Source: Echinarachnius parma (Eukaryota; Echinodermata; Echinoidea; Clypeasteroida; Echinarachniidae). From it: a stretch of 64,000 nt of DNA. The stretch covers positions 1-64,000 of the forward strand of contig JBAMJV010005504.1 in assembly GCA_037951105.1 (NCBI GenBank). Direction: 5' to 3'. Within the stretch, counting starts at the first letter, position 1; each line of letters begins with the position of its first letter. The translations under genes were made by a program, and so were the position numbers. Shown in pieces: positions 10,331 to 25,623 of the stretch. Under the pieces are notes generated by a model, which saw only the letters and a list, made by a program, of their open reading frames with translations, had not been told where the DNA came from and made no database searches.

Positions 10331-10965
10331 AGTCGTGTATTTATGTCCTCCCCAACCACGGGCCCGAGGGGATCAATTGGGGGGGGGGGGGGGGGGGGGG
10401 GGATATCCCCCACTTTTTTAATGCGGGGGGGGGGGGGGGGTGGCCTTTACAAACATCCCCCGCCCAGAAGTTTTCATAAAATACATAATTACAATAATAT
10501 CGAAAATAATGATAATGAAAATAAAAAATGATACTGCTATATAGTGATATTTTAAACTCCAATTTCTAAAAAGTTATTCACGTGAGAGGGGGTTAACCCC
10601 CTCCCAAACTAGTAGGGACATGAATGTACGGTGTGTCCGTCCGTATTTTCAAATTATAATTTGTGTGTGTGTTTGCGTCAGTGTGTCTGTGGTTGTGTGT
10701 AAGTTCGTGTGTGTTTGTATATTGGTCTAATCATGAGGGAGAAGTCATGCTTTCATACATGTAATATATCAAATGCTATTCCAAGATATGCACCAGATTG
10801 CATTATTTCCAGTTAAAAATTGAAAAGTTCCCTACCATGGGAGGGGGATACCCCCTCCCACAACTTCCTCCCTCGGGCGCTTCGTGCCCTCGGGATTGGT
10901 CGCTTCGCTCCCTCGCATCAACCCCCACTTTCCAAACCAGATCTACGCCAGTGTACGGAGCATAA
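10331..10965. repeat. Poly-G repeat insertion with TG-rich segment
   Basis: Two G runs (10379-10402 and 10426-10440) are followed by an AT-rich part, a TGTGTG-rich part at 10650-10720, and a CCCTCGGG/CGCTTCGCTCCCTCGCA segment near 10870-10920. The last motif recurs near 47698, in another G/C block. It looks like a rearranged dispersed repeat. Confidence 0.5.
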
Positions 10966-11428
10966 TCTAAGCCCTTAGAATGTAGTATTCTAAATGACAA
11001 GCTATGATCGCTGTAGTAGCAAACAACGCAGGCTTATAGACAATGCAACCTCCATGCTGTAGCCCAATTGTAAAGGTTAAATTGTAGGTCAAATTAAAAT
11101 TGCATTTACTGAAACGTTACTGTAGCAATACAGAAAGGCATGGTTGGGACAAAATCGTGATAAAAAACATTTTTCGAAAGGCATCGAATATGTTGTCATT
11201 TAATCATGTATTTTCTGGAAAGTATACAGTACATTAGAAATGTTTAAAGAGAGGACAAAGATGAAAAAATAGCAATATGATAATCAATGCCCGATTTCAA
11301 ATGTCTTTCAGTTTCTTTTGTATATTGCAATTACTTTTAAATGGGAGATGATAGATATATAATCAAAACGATTAGTCAACATATTATCAGTAACCATTTA
11401 TAACCATTTAAAATCATATGATACTCAC
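10966..11428. other. Intron, nothing recognised
   Basis: AT-rich intron leading to the 11429 exon; no repeat family identified. Confidence 0.4.
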
Positions 11429-11539
11429 TTGTTTCACAGAATTCTCCTTCAAATCCAGATGCACAATCGCACGTGTCAGGATCGAACCCACCATTACAGA
11501 TTCCTCCATTTAGACAGGGTGAACCAGAAGAACAGTCGA
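11429..11539 (-). CDS. EGF-like exon (DCSSGSPC type)
   Basis: An AATACACAG acceptor and a GTGAGT donor bound 111 bp, phase 1/1. The product includes [19 protein letters not shown] and GFEGEFCET: six cysteines in EGF order, with five residues between the first two. Lacks the leading IDD of calcium-binding EGF modules. Close relative of the exon at 12270-12380, from which it probably arose by local duplication since the surrounding intron is also similar. Confidence 0.88.
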
Positions 11540-13516
<1,977 letters not shown>

Positions 13517-13628
13517 TCGTTTTATAGTTAACTTCTTCCTAACCTTCCACACGCACACGTGTAAGAATTGGTTCGATCAGAACATGTTCTACCATTTTGG
13601 GAGTTTGAAGTGAGCCTGTGGTCTATGT
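13517..13628 (-). pseudogene. Relic EGF exon B (first of the array)
   Basis: Starts after a usable acceptor with IDDSLTSNSQNGRTC, then SYTCAC, so Cys1 and Cys2 are gone, and the frame meets TAA where the GF.G..C end should be. The true donor is lost. Copies sit just left of each C insertion: near 15276, 17587, 20351, 22128, 23904, 25088, 26856, 28627, 30403, 32172, 33935, 35709, 37486, 39255, 42694 and 45125. The shared stop shows B was dead before the array grew. Its [10 protein letters not shown] core ties it to type E. Confidence 0.75.
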
Positions 13629-13661
13629 CTGTATTATATTGATTGTGATTAAAAAAATAAT

Positions 13662-13870
13662 GTGGGTGTCCGTCAAACATTTCCGAGGCCAAGAGCTGCA
13701 CTGCTTATTAAGTCGTGTCCTCGGGGGCAAAGACCATTGGTTATGATGGTCGAGACCGCTGAGAAGTGGACTCTAGTCCGTACAAAGTGGAAGAGGGGCC
13801 ATTTTTCATCACAAGCGGAGAGGGGGGGGGGGGGGGGGGGCGGGCAGCCCCTCCCCCTAGGTACGCCTAT
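13662..13870 (+). mobile_element. Insertion C, poly-G-bearing repeat (first copy)
   Basis: Runs from GTGGGTGTCCGTCAAACA to CCCTAGGTACGCCTAT and holds a long G run. It is bounded by a near-perfect direct repeat, TGATTGTGATTAAAA on the left and TGATTGGGATTAAAA on the right, which looks like a target-site duplication of about 15-17 bp. Copies start at 15421, 17732, 20496, 22273, 24049, 25233, 27001, 28772, 30548, 32317, 34080, 35854, 37631, 39400, 42839, 43501 and 45270. A GTG-started open frame runs through it, but G-run length changes and lack of any domain argue against coding. Confidence 0.7.
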
Positions 13871-14059
13871 GATTGGGATTAAAACATGAATTTATATAGG
13901 GAAAATGACTATTACAGATACTGTGCATCAAATACTTGCAGTACGATTATCTGGAAGATCAGAGGGGTACAATTACAACGATGAAATAAATATAAACATA
14001 TAAGTAACCGTATATTTCGATTTAATATTGTACAGCCAACAAGACGATATGATACTCAC

Positions 14060-14173
14060 TTATTTCACAGTTAACTCCTGTAAATCCAGCCTCACATGTA
14101 CACGTGTAAGAATTGACCTCTTCAGTACAGGTTCCTCCATTTAGACAGGGTGTAGTGGAGCAGTCGTCTATGA
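14060..14173 (-). CDS. EGF exon D1
   Basis: A TTTACAG acceptor and a GTGAGT donor bound 114 bp, phase 1/1. The product is [15 protein letters not shown], then [21 protein letters not shown]. Type D has the six cysteines and IDD start of calcium-binding EGF modules and the O-fucose consensus CLNGGTC, but Glu replaces Asp/Asn at the hydroxylation site. D1 is the V/TTP variant (EEVNSYT, STTP). Confidence 0.88.
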
Positions 14174-14332
14174 CTGTAAATGGTCAGTATCAAACAATTT
14201 AGGTAATTCACACAGGTGACCATCATATTTTGGTAATCAAATGCAACCGCGTTGCGATACTTTATATTACAATTAAGGTAGTTTGTACGATTTGTATATG
14301 CTACTTTTCAATATGGAAGTATATCGCATCAC

Positions 14333-14437
14333 TCGTTTGACAGTTATCTCCCTCATAACCAGCCACACATGCACACGTGTAGGAATTGGTTCGATCAGTA
14401 CAGGTTCCACCATTTTGAGTGGGGCATTCGTCTAAGT
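14333..14437 (-). CDS. Five-cysteine EGF-like exon E1 (doubtful splicing)
   Basis: A TTCATACAG acceptor precedes 105 bp, phase 1/1, coding [12 protein letters not shown], then [21 protein letters not shown]. The PC pair that normally holds Cys2 is missing, leaving five cysteines and an odd one unpaired. The donor is GTGATG, weaker than the GTGAGT of A and D. The open frame continues past the donor to a stop, so a retained or terminal form is conceivable. Real exon, rarely used exon or relic are all possible. Confidence 0.5.
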
Positions 14438-14544
14438 CTGTATGAATTAAACATTGCATTTGAATGTGGAAAATAACTATTAGATAATAATTATACTGTT
14501 CATCTAATACTTGCAATACGTCTTTCAATTCAATTTCAAGATTT

Positions 14545-14580
14545 GTTGGTGTAGTGGACTAGTCATCTATGTCTGTAAAT
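14545..14580 (-). pseudogene. Relic F, 5' stub of a D-like exon
   Basis: An intact CATTTACAG acceptor is followed by about 20 bases matching the start of exon D, with TGC of Cys1 changed to TAG. The rest of the module is absent. The same stub sits between E and A in the other units (for example near 16858, 19170, 21397 and 23174). Confidence 0.6.
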
Positions 14581-14799
14581 GGTCAGTATTTTATATTTAT
14601 ATTGTTGCGACTTTTACAGAGTCACTTGGTAGCAATAGTGTGTTGATATGCTGACATTTTTCAAATGTCAGCTGCTAGTCTGTTCATTATATTGCCTTCA
14701 GTCTCTCTTATACATTATATTACAAAGATGAAATAAATGTAAACATATAAGGAACCGTTTTTATCGATTTAAGATTGTAAAGCCAATAGGACGATGTTA

Positions 14800-14931
<132 letters not shown>

Positions 14932-15815
14932 TCAGTATCAAACAATTTAGGAATTCACATAGGTGACCATCATATTTTTGTAATCAAATGCAATTGACCT
15001 GTGATACTTCTTGCAAGGTAGTTTGTTCGATTTGAATATTTTTTCGAATTTCGAGGAAAATAGGTTTCTTTGCCAAACTTTGCACATGTTTCTATGACAA
15101 CTTTCTATATTTTGTTTTTGATTGAGTAATGTGTCGAAAAATGTGGATTCCTAGATAGCTACGTAGCTTATAAATGTAGATATATAGTTAACTCAATTTT
15201 TTTTGTATAGAAGGTGGATTTAGCGCCTTTTGGAACTGAGCTCTTCATATCTAGTATGGAAATATACTGCATCATTCGTTTTATAGTTAACTTCTTCCTA
15301 ACCAGCCACACGCACACGTGTAAGAATTGGTTCGATCAGAACATGTTCTACCATTTTGGGAGTTTGAAGTGAGGCTGTCGTCTATGTCTGTATTATATTG
15401 ATTGTGATTAAAACAATAATGTGGGTGTCCGTCAAACATTTCCGAGGCCAAGAGCTGCACTGCTTATTAAGTCGTGTCCTCGGGGGCAAAGACCATTGGT
15501 TATGATGGTCGAGACCGCTGAGAAGTGGACTCTAGTCCGTACAAAGTGGAAAAAGGGGGCATTTTTCATCAAAAGCGGAGAGGGGGGGGGGGGGGGAGGG
15601 CAGCTCCTCCCCCTAGGAACGCCTATGATTGGGATTAAAACATGTATTTATATAGGGAAAATGACTATTACAGATACTGTGCATCAAATACTCGCAGTAC
15701 AATTATCTGGAAGATCAGAGGGGTACAATTACAACGATGAAATAAATATAAACATATAAGTAACCGTATATTTCGATTTAAGATTGTACAGCCAACAAGA
15801 CGATATGATACTCAC

Positions 15816-16468
15816 TTATTTCACAGTTAAAGGGGCAGTTTAGTTTTGGTAAGGCTGAACGTTAGTAGCCAAAACCTGCACAGTAACATTATAAACTAAT
15901 TGTTATAACTCCACCATGCTTGAAAGGTATACAAAATTACAAATGACTAAGTAAAAAGCCTGTTATCATTAAAAAAGAGCCATTAAAACACAAGAGGGCG
16001 CTTTTAAAAAAGGCATTGGTTTCAACCATTTTTCATACAAAATTATGCATGTGATGTTTTATTGATATAATGAGTAGATAGCGAGATCATCAACAACTAT
16101 TTTTAAAACGCTTTTGAACATTTTTGAAAAAGTGCAAGCATTTTTTTATTTTTTTCTAAAAATCATCTAATTATTTGGGCCCCAAATAATTATAAGATCA
16201 GATATATTTATTGATATTTCAGCCGTTTCTGAGTCGATTTTGACCAAATAAAGTTTAATCTGCCATTAAAATTGCATGTTCTCTCAAATTCGACACTCAG
16301 TTTTTCATTACCTCACAAAAAATTGTGATGTGCAGCGCCCTCTCTACCAAAACTAAACTACCCCTTTAACTCCTGTAAATCCAGCCTCACATGTACACGT
16401 GTAAGAATTGAACTCTTCAGTACAGGTTCCTCCATTTAGACAGGGTGAAGTGGAGCAGTCGTCTATGA
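15816..16468 (-). pseudogene. EGF exon D2 interrupted by a MITE
   Basis: Exon D sequence is split by a TTAA-flanked element (15831-16365). The 5' part (16370-16468) and the 3' part (15816-15830) would join without it as the F/TSP variant (EEFNSYT). With the insertion the exon cannot give an EGF module; because neighbours are phase 1, skipping it would keep the frame. Confidence 0.8.
15831..16365. mobile_element. TTAA MITE family 1 inside exon D2
   Basis: 535 bp, starting AGGGGCAGTTTAGTTTTGG and ending CCAAAACTAAACTACCCCT, flanked by TTAA at 15827-15830 and 16366-16369. The TTAA was part of the exon (CAGTTAACTCC), so the site is precise. Non-coding and non-autonomous. Confidence 0.88.
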
Positions 16469-16627
16469 CTGTAAATGGTCAGTATCAAACAATTTAGGTA
16501 ATTCACATAGGTGACCATCATATTTTGGTAATCAAATGCAATCGCGTTGCGATACTTTATATTACAATTAAGGTAGTTTGTACGATTTGTATATGCTACT
16601 TTTCAATATGGAAGTATATCGCATCAC

Positions 16628-16732
16628 TCGTTTGACAGTTATCTCCCTCATAACCAGCCACACATGCACACGTGTAGGAATTGGTTCGATCAGTACAGGT
16701 TCCACCATTTTGAGTGGGGCATTCGTCTAAGT
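16628..16732 (-). CDS. Five-cysteine EGF-like exon E2
   Basis: Same sequence design as E1: missing Cys2, GTGATG donor, open frame intact. See E1 for doubts. Confidence 0.5.
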
Positions 16733-17110
16733 CTGTATGAATTAAACATTGCATTTGAATGTGGAAAATAACTATTAGATAATAATTATACTGTTCATCT
16801 AATACTTGCAATACGTCTTTCAATTCAATTTCAAGATTTGTTGGTGTAGTGGACTAGTCATCTATGTCTGTAAATGGTCAGTATTTTATATTTATATTGT
16901 TGCGACTTTTACAGAGTCACTTGGTAGCAATAGTGTGGTGATATGCTGACATGATAATCAATGCCCGATTTTCAAATGTCAGCTGCTAGTCTGTTCATTA
17001 TATTGCCTTCAGTCTCTCTTATACATTATATTACAAAGATGAAATAAATGTAAACATATAAGGAACCGTTTATATCGATTTAAGATTGTAAAGCCAATAG
17101 GACGATGTTA

Positions 17111-17242
<132 letters not shown>

Positions 17243-18128
17243 TCAGTTTCAAACAATTTAGGAATTCACATAGGTGACCATCATATTTTTGTAATCAAAT
17301 GCAATTGACCTGTGATACTACTTGCAAGGTAGTTTGTTCGATTTGAATATTTTTTCGAATTTCGAGGAAAATAGGTTTCTTTGCCAAACTTTGCACATGT
17401 TTCTATGACAACTTTCTATATTTTGTTTTTGATTGAGTAATGTGTCGAAAAATGTGGATTCCTACATAGCTACGTAGCTTATAAATGTAGATATATAGTT
17501 AACTAAATTTTTTTTGTATATAAGGTGGATTTAGCGCCTTTTGGAACTGAGCTCTTCATATCTAGTATGGAAATATACTGCATCATTCGTTTTATAGTTA
17601 ACTTCTTCCTAACCAGCCACACGCACACGTGTAAGAATTGGTTCGATCAGAACATGTTCTACCATTTTGGGAGTTTGAAGTGAGGCTGTCGTCTATGTCT
17701 GTATTATATTGATTGTGATTAAAACAATAATGTGGGTGTCCGTCAAACATTTCCGAGGCCAAGAGCTGCACTGCTTATTAAGTCGTGTCCTCGGGGGCAA
17801 AGACCATTGGTTATGATGGTCGAGACCGCTGAGAAGTGGACTCTAGTCCGTACAAAGTGGAAAAAGGGGGCATTTTTCATCAAAAGCGGAGAGGGGGGGG
17901 GGGGGGGGGAGGGCAGCTCCTCCCCCTAGGAACGCCTATGATTGGGATTAAAACATGTATTTATATAGGGAAAATGACTATTACAGATACTGTGCATCAA
18001 ATACTCGCAGTACAATTATCTGGAAGATCAGAGGGGTACAATTACAACGATGAAATAAATATAAACATATAAGTAACCGTATATTTCGATTTAAGATTGT
18101 ACAGCCAACAAGACGATATGATACTCAC

Positions 18129-18782
18129 TTATTTCACAGTTAAAGGGGTAGTTTAGTTTTGGTAAGGCTGAACGTTAGTAGCCAAAACCTGCACAGTAAC
18201 ATTATAAACTAATTGTTATAACTCCACCATGCTTGAAAGGTATACAAAATTACAAATGACTAAGTAAAAAGCCTGTTATCATTAAAAAAGAGCCATTAAA
18301 ACACAAGAGGGCGCTTTTAAAAAAGGCATTGGTTTCAACCATTTTTCATACAAAATTATGCATGTGATGTTTTATTGATATAATGAGTAGATAGCGAGAT
18401 CATCAACAACTATTTTTAAAACGCTTTTGAACATTTTTGAAAAAGTGCAAGCATTTTTTTATTTTTTTCTAAAAATCATCTAATTATTTGGGCCCCAAAT
18501 AATTATAAGATCAGATATATTTATTGATATTTCAGCCGTTTCTGAGTCGATTTTGACCAAATAAAGTTTAATCTGCCATTAAAATTGCATGTTCTCTCAA
18601 ATTCGACACTCAGTTTTTCATTACCTCACAAAAAAATTGTGATGTGCAGCGCCCTCTCTACCAAAACTAAACTACCCCTTTAACTCCTGTAAATCCAGCC
18701 TCACATGTATACGTGTAAGAATTGAACTCTTCAGTACAGGTTCCTCCATTTAGACAGGGTGAAGTGGAGCAGTCGTCTATGA
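18129..18782 (-). pseudogene. EGF exon D3 interrupted by the same MITE
   Basis: Identical arrangement to D2, with the MITE at 18144-18679. The shared insertion site and near-identical element show that one insertion was copied when the unit duplicated, rather than two independent hits. Confidence 0.8.
18144..18679. mobile_element. TTAA MITE family 1 inside exon D3
   Basis: 536 bp copy of the element at 15831-16365 with the same TTAA flanks (18140-18143 and 18680-18683). It differs by only a few bases, including one additional A in an A run. Confidence 0.87.
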
Positions 18783-18941
18783 CTGTAAATGGTCAGTATC
18801 AAACAATTTAGGTAATTCACATAGGTGACCATCATATTTTGGTAATCAAATGCAATCGCGTTGCGATACTTTATATTACAATTAAGGTAGTTTGTACGAT
18901 TTGTATATGCTACTTTTCAATATGGAAGTATATCGCATCAC

Positions 18942-19046
18942 TCGTTTGACAGTTATCTCCCTCATAACCAGCCACACATGCACACGTGTAGGAATTGGTT
19001 CGATCAGTACAGGTTCCACCATTTTGAGTGGGGCATTCGTCTAAGT
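18942..19046 (-). CDS. Five-cysteine EGF-like exon E3
   Basis: Intact open frame, GTGATG donor, no Cys2; same as E1. Confidence 0.5.
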
Positions 19047-19424
19047 CTGTATGAATTAAACATTGCATTTGAATGTGGAAAATAACTATTAGATAATAAT
19101 TATACTGTTCATCTAATACTTGCAATACGTCTTTCAATTCAATTTCAAGATTTGTTGGTGTAGTGGACTAGTCATCTATGTCTGTAAATGGTCAGTATTT
19201 TATATTTATATTGTTGCGACTTTTACAGAGTCACTTGGTAGCAATAGTGTGGTGATATGCTGACATGATAATCAATGCCCGATTTTCAAATGTCAGCTGC
19301 TAGTCTGTTCATTATATTGCCTTCAGTCTCTCTTATACATTATATTACAAAGATGAAATAAATGTAAACATATAAGGAACCGTTTATATCGATTTAAGAT
19401 TGTAAAGCCAATAGGACGATGTTA

Positions 19425-19556
<132 letters not shown>

Positions 19557-19873
19557 TCAGTTTCAAACAATTTAGGAATTTACATAGGTGACCATCATAT
19601 TTTTGTAATCAAATGCAATTGACCTCTGATACTTCTTGCAAGGTAGTTTGTTCGATTTGAATATTTTTTCAACTTTCGAGGAAAATAGGTTTCTTTTGCC
19701 CAACTTTGCACATGTTTCTATGACAACTTTCTATATTTTGTTTTTGAGTGAGTAATTTGTAAAAATGTGGATTCCTAGATAGCTACGTAGCTTATAAATG
19801 TAGATAATTATATAGTTAACTAAAATTTTTTTTTTATAGAAGGTGGATTTAGCGCCTTTTGGAACTGATGTTA

Positions 19874-20011
<138 letters not shown>

Positions 20012-20895
20012 TCAAACAATTTAGGAATTCACATAGGTGACAATCATATTTTTGTAATCAAATGCAATTGACCTCTGATACTTCTTGCAAGGTAGTTTGT
20101 TCGATTTGAATATTTTTTCGACTTTCGAGGAAAATAGGTTTCTTTGCCAAACTTTGCACATGTTTCTATGACAACTTTCTATATTTTGTTTTTGATTGAG
20201 TAATGTGTCGAAAAATGTGGATTCCTAGATAGCTACGTAGCTTATAAATGTAGATATATAGTTAACTCAATTTTTTTTTGTATAGAAGGTGGATTTAGCG
20301 CCTTTTGGAACTGAGCTCTTCATATCTAGTATGGAAATATACTGCATCATTCGTTTTATAGTTAACTTCTTCCTAACCAGCCACACGCACACGTGTAAGA
20401 ATTGGTTCGATCAGAACATGTTCTACCATTTTGGGAGTTTGAAGTGAGGCTGTCGTCTATGTCTGTATTATATTGATTGTGATTAAAACAATAATGTGGG
20501 TGTCCGTCAAACATTTCCGAGGCCAAGAGCTGCACTGCTTATTAAGTCGTGTCCTCGGGGGCAAAGACCATTGGTTATGATGGTCGAGACCGCTGAGAAG
20601 TGGACTCTAGTCCGTACAAAGTGGAAAAGGGGGCATTTTTCATCAAAAGCGGAGGAGGAGGGGGGGGGGGGGGGGGGAGGGCAGCTCCTCCCCCTAGGAA
20701 CGCCTATGATTGGGATTAAAACATGTATTTATATAGGGAAAATGACTATTACAGATACTGTGCATCAAATACTCGCAGTACAATTATCTGGAAGATCAGA
20801 GGGGTAAAATTACAACGATGAAATAATATAAACATATAAGTAACCGTATATTTCGATTTAAGATTGTACAGCCAGGAAGACGATATGATACTCAC

Positions 20896-21009
20896 TTATT
20901 TCACAGTTAACTCCTGTAAATCCAGCCTCACATGTACACGTGTAAGAATTGAACTCTTCAGTACAGGTTCCTCCATTTAGACAGGGTGAAGTGGAGCAGT
21001 CGTCTATGA
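20896..21009 (-). CDS. EGF exon D4
   Basis: F/TSP variant ([24 protein letters not shown]), uninterrupted, GTGAGT donor. It represents the pre-insertion state of D2 and D3. Confidence 0.87.
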
Positions 21010-21168
21010 CTGTAAATGGTCAGTATCAAACAATTTAGGTAATTCACATAGGTGACCATCATATTTTGGTAATCAAATGCAATCGCGTTGCGATACTTTA
21101 TATTACAATTAAGGTAGTTTGTACGATTTGTATATGCTACTTTTCAATATGGAAGTATATCGCATCAC

Positions 21169-21273
21169 TCGTTTGACAGTTATCTCCCTCATAACCAGCC
21201 ACACATGCACACGTGTAGGAATTGGTTCGATCAGTACAGGTTCCACCATTTTGAGTGGGGCATTCGTCTAAGT
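21169..21273 (-). CDS. Five-cysteine EGF-like exon E4
   Basis: Intact open frame, no Cys2, GTGATG donor. Confidence 0.5.
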
Positions 21274-21651
21274 CTGTATGAATTAAACATTGCATTTGAA
21301 TGTGGAAAATAACTATTAGATAATAATTATACTGTTCATCTAATACTTGCAATACGTCTTTCAATTCAATTTCAAGATTTGTTGGTGTAGTGGACTAGTC
21401 ATCTATGTCTGTAAATGGTCAGTATTTTATATTTATATTGTTGCGACTTTTACAGAGTCACTTGGTAGCAATAGTGTGGTGATATGCTGACATGATAATC
21501 AATGCCCGATTTTCAAATGTCAGCTGCTAGTCTGTTCATTATATTGCCTTCAGTCTCTCTTATACATTATATTACTAAGATGAAATAAATGTAAACATAT
21601 AAGGAACCGTTTATATCGATTTAAGATTGTAAAGCCAATAGGACGATGTTA

Positions 21652-21783
<132 letters not shown>

Positions 21784-22672
21784 TCAGTATCAAACAATTT
21801 AGGAATTCACATAGGTGACCATCATATTTTTGTAATCAAATGCAATTGACCTCTGATACTTCTTGCAAGGTAGTTTGTTCGATTTGAATATTTTTTCGAC
21901 TTTCGAGGAAAATAGGTTTCTTTGCCAAACTTTGCACATGTTTCTATGACAACTTTCTATATTTTGTTTTTGATTGAGTAATGTGTCGAAAAATGTGGAT
22001 TCCTAGATAGCTACGTAGCTTATAAATGTAGATATATAGTTAACTAATTTTTTTTTGTATAGAAGGTGGATTTAGCGCCTTTTGGAACTGAGCTCTTCAT
22101 ATCTAGTATGGAAATATACTGCATCATTCGTTTTATAGTTAACTTCTTCCTAACCAGCCACACGCACACGTGTAAGAATTGGTTCGATCAGAACATGTTC
22201 TACCATTTTGGGAGTTTGAAGTGAGGCTGTCGTCTATGTCTGTTATATATTGATTGTGATTAAAACAATAATGTGGGTGTCCGTCAAACATTTCCGAGGC
22301 CAAGAGCTGCACTGCTTATTAAGTCGTGTCCTCGGGGGCAAAGACCATTGGTTATGATGGTCGAGACCGCTGAGAAGTGGACTCTAGTCCGTACAAAGTG
22401 GAAAAGGGGGCATTTTTCATCAAAAGCGGAGGAGGAGGGGGGGGGGGGGGGGGGAGGGCAGCTCCTCCCCCTAGGAACGCCTATGATTGGGATTAAAACA
22501 TGTATTTATATAGGGAAAATGACTATTACAGATACTGTGCATCAAATACTCGCAGTACAATTATCTGGAAGATCAGAGGGGTAAAATTACAACGATGAAA
22601 TAATATAAACATATAAGTAACCGTATATTTCGATTTAAGATTGTACAGCCAGGAAGACGATATGATACTCAC

Positions 22673-22786
22673 TTATTTCACAGTTAACTCCTGTAAATCC
22701 AGCCTCACATGTACACGTGTAAGAATTGAACTCTTCAGTACAGGTTCCTCCATTTAGACAGGGTGAAGTGGAGCAGTCGTCTATGA
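22673..22786 (-). CDS. EGF exon D5
   Basis: F/TSP variant, same as D4; intact, GTGAGT donor. Confidence 0.87.
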
Positions 22787-22945
22787 CTGTAAATGGTCAG
22801 TATCAAACAATTTAGGTAATTCACATAGGTGACCATCATATTTTGGTAATCAAATGCAATCGCGTTGCGATACTTTATATTACAATTAAGGTAGTTTGTA
22901 CGATTTGTATATGCTACTTTTCAATATGGAAGTATATCGCATCAC

Positions 22946-23050
22946 TCGTTTGACAGTTATCTCCCTCATAACCAGCCACACATGCACACGTGTAGGAATT
23001 GGTTCGATCAGTACAGGTTCCACCATTTTGAGTGGGGCATTCGTCTAAGT
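22946..23050 (-). CDS. Five-cysteine EGF-like exon E5
   Basis: Intact open frame, no Cys2, GTGATG donor. Confidence 0.5.
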
Positions 23051-23428
23051 CTGTATGAATTAAACATTGCATTTGAATGTGGAAAATAACTATTAGATAA
23101 TAATTATACTGTTCATCTAATACTTGCAATACGTCTTTCAATTCAATTTCAAGATTTGTTGGTGTAGTGAACTAGTCATCTATGTCTGTAAATGGTCAGT
23201 ATTTTATATTTATATTGTTGCGACTTTTACAGAGTCACTTGGTAGCAATAGTGTGGTGATATGCTGACATGATAATCAATGCCCGATTTTCAAATGTCAG
23301 CTGCTAGTCTGTTCATTATATTGCCTTCAGTCTCTCTTATACATTATATTACTAAGATGAAATAAATGTAAACATATAAGGAACCGTTTATATCGATTTA
23401 AGATTGTAAAGCCAATAGGACGATGTTA

Positions 23429-23560
<132 letters not shown>

Positions 23561-24439
23561 TCAGTATCAAACAATTTAGGAATTCACATAGGTGACCATC
23601 ATATTTTTGTAATCAAATGCAATTGACCTCTGATACTTCTTGCAAGGTAGTTTGTTCGATTTGAATATTTTTTCGACTTTGAGGAAAATAGGTTTCTTTG
23701 CCAAACTTTGCACATGTTTCTATGACAACTTTCTATATTTTGTTTTTGATTGAGTAATGTGTCGAAAAATGTGGATTCCTAGATAGCTATGTAGCTTATA
23801 AATGTAGATATATAGTTAACTCAATTTTTTTTGTATATAAGGTGGATTTAGCGCCTTTTGGAACTGAGCTCTTCATATTTAGTATGGAAATATACTGCAT
23901 CATTCGTTTTATAGTTAACTTCTTCCTAACCAGCCACACGCACACGTGTAAGAATTGGTTCGATCAGAACATGTTCTACCATTTTGGGAGTTTGAAGTGA
24001 GGCTGTCGTCTATGTCTGTATTATATTGATTGTGATTAAAACAATAATGTGGGTGTCCGTCAAACATTTCCGAGGCCAAGAGCTGCACTGCTTATTAAGT
24101 CGTGACCTCGGGGGCAAAGACCATTGGTTATGATGGTCGAGACCGCTGAGAAGTGGCCTCTAGCCCGTACAAAGTGGAAAAGGGGCCATTTTTCATCAAA
24201 AGCGGAGTGGGGGAGGGGGGGGGGCAGCCCCTCCCCCTAGGTACGCCTATGATTGGGATTAAAACATGAATTTATATAGGGAAAATGACTATTACAGATA
24301 CTGTGCATCAAATACTTGCAGTACGATTATCTGGAAGATCAGAGGGGTACAATTACAACGATGAAATAAATATAAACATATAAGTAAACGTATATTTCGA
24401 TTTAAGATTGTACAGCCAACAAGACGATATGATACTCAC

Positions 24440-24553
24440 TTATTTCACAGTTAACTCCTGTAAATCCAGCCTCACATGTACACGTGTAAGAATTGACCTC
24501 TTCAGTACAGGTTCCTCCATTTAGACAGGGTGTAGTGGAGCAGTCGTCTATGA
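24440..24553 (-). CDS. EGF exon D6
   Basis: V/TTP variant ([15 protein letters not shown]), GTGAGT donor, six cysteines. Confidence 0.87.
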
Positions 24554-24712
24554 CTGTAAATGGTCAGTATCAAACAATTTAGGTAATTCACATAGGTGAC
24601 CATCATATTTTGGTAATCAAATGCAATCGCGTTGCGATACTTTATATTACAATTAAGGTAGTTTGTACGATTTGTATATGCTACTTTTCAATATGGAAGT
24701 ATATCGCATCAC

Positions 24713-24817
24713 TCGTTTGACAGTTATCTCCCTCATAACCAGCCACACATGCACACGTGTAGGAATTGGTTCGATCAGTACAGGTTCCACCATTTTGAGT
24801 GGGGCATTCGTCTAAGT
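24713..24817 (-). CDS. Five-cysteine EGF-like exon E6
   Basis: Intact open frame, no Cys2, GTGATG donor. The downstream intron carries a T-to-G-type change (AATAGGTC) shared with E7 and E11. Confidence 0.5.
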
Positions 24818-25069
24818 CTGTATGAATTAAACATTGCATTTGAATGTGGAAAATAACTATTAGATAATAATTATACTGTTCATCTAATACTTGCAATAGG
24901 TCTTTCAATTCAATTTCAAGATTTGTTGGTGTAGTGGACTAGTCATCTATGTCTGTAAATGGTCAGTATTTTATATTTATATTGTTGCGACTTTTACAGA
25001 GTCACTTGGTAGCAATAGTGTGGTGATATGCTGACATGATAATCAATGCCCGATTTTCAAATGTCAGCT

Positions 25070-25085
25070 GCTAGTCAACTGCATC
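25070..25085. other. Deletion junction: unit lacking exon A
   Basis: Intron sequence right of relic F (CAGCTGCTAGTC) runs straight into AACTGCATCATTCG, the left edge of relic B. About 590 bp that normally include exon A are missing, giving an 1184-bp step between units. Confidence 0.8.
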
Positions 25086-25623
25086 ATTCGTTTTATAGTT
25101 AACTTCTTCCTAACCAGACACACGCACACGTGTAAGAATTGGTTCGATCAGAACATGTTCTACCATTTTGGGAGTTTGAAGTGAGGCTGTCGTCTATGTC
25201 TGTATTATATTGATTGTGATTAAAACAATAATGTGGGTGTCCGTCAAACATTTCCGAGGCCAAGAGCTGCACTGCTTATTAAGTCGTGACCTCGGGGGCA
25301 AAGACCATTGGTTATGATGGTCGAGACCGCTGAGAAGTGGCCTCTAGCCCGTACAAAGTGGAAAAGGGGCCATTTTTCATCAAAAGCGGAGTGGAGGAGG
25401 GGGGGGGGCAGCCCCTCCCCCTAGGTACGCCTATGATTGGGATTAAAACATGAATTTATATAGGGAAAATGACTATTACAGATACTGTGCATCAAATACT
25501 TGCAGTACGATTATCTGGAAGATCAGAGGGGTACAATTACAACGATGAAATAAATATAAACATATAAGTAAACGTATATTTCGATTTAAGATTGTACAGC
25601 CAACAAGACGATATGATACTCAC

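Noticed and set aside
15421-15759. Repeated plus-strand open frame starting GVRQTFPRPRAALL
   Set aside because: It needs a GTG start, runs through a variable poly-G tract of insertion C, changes frame between copies and shows no domain. Repetition alone explains its recurrence.
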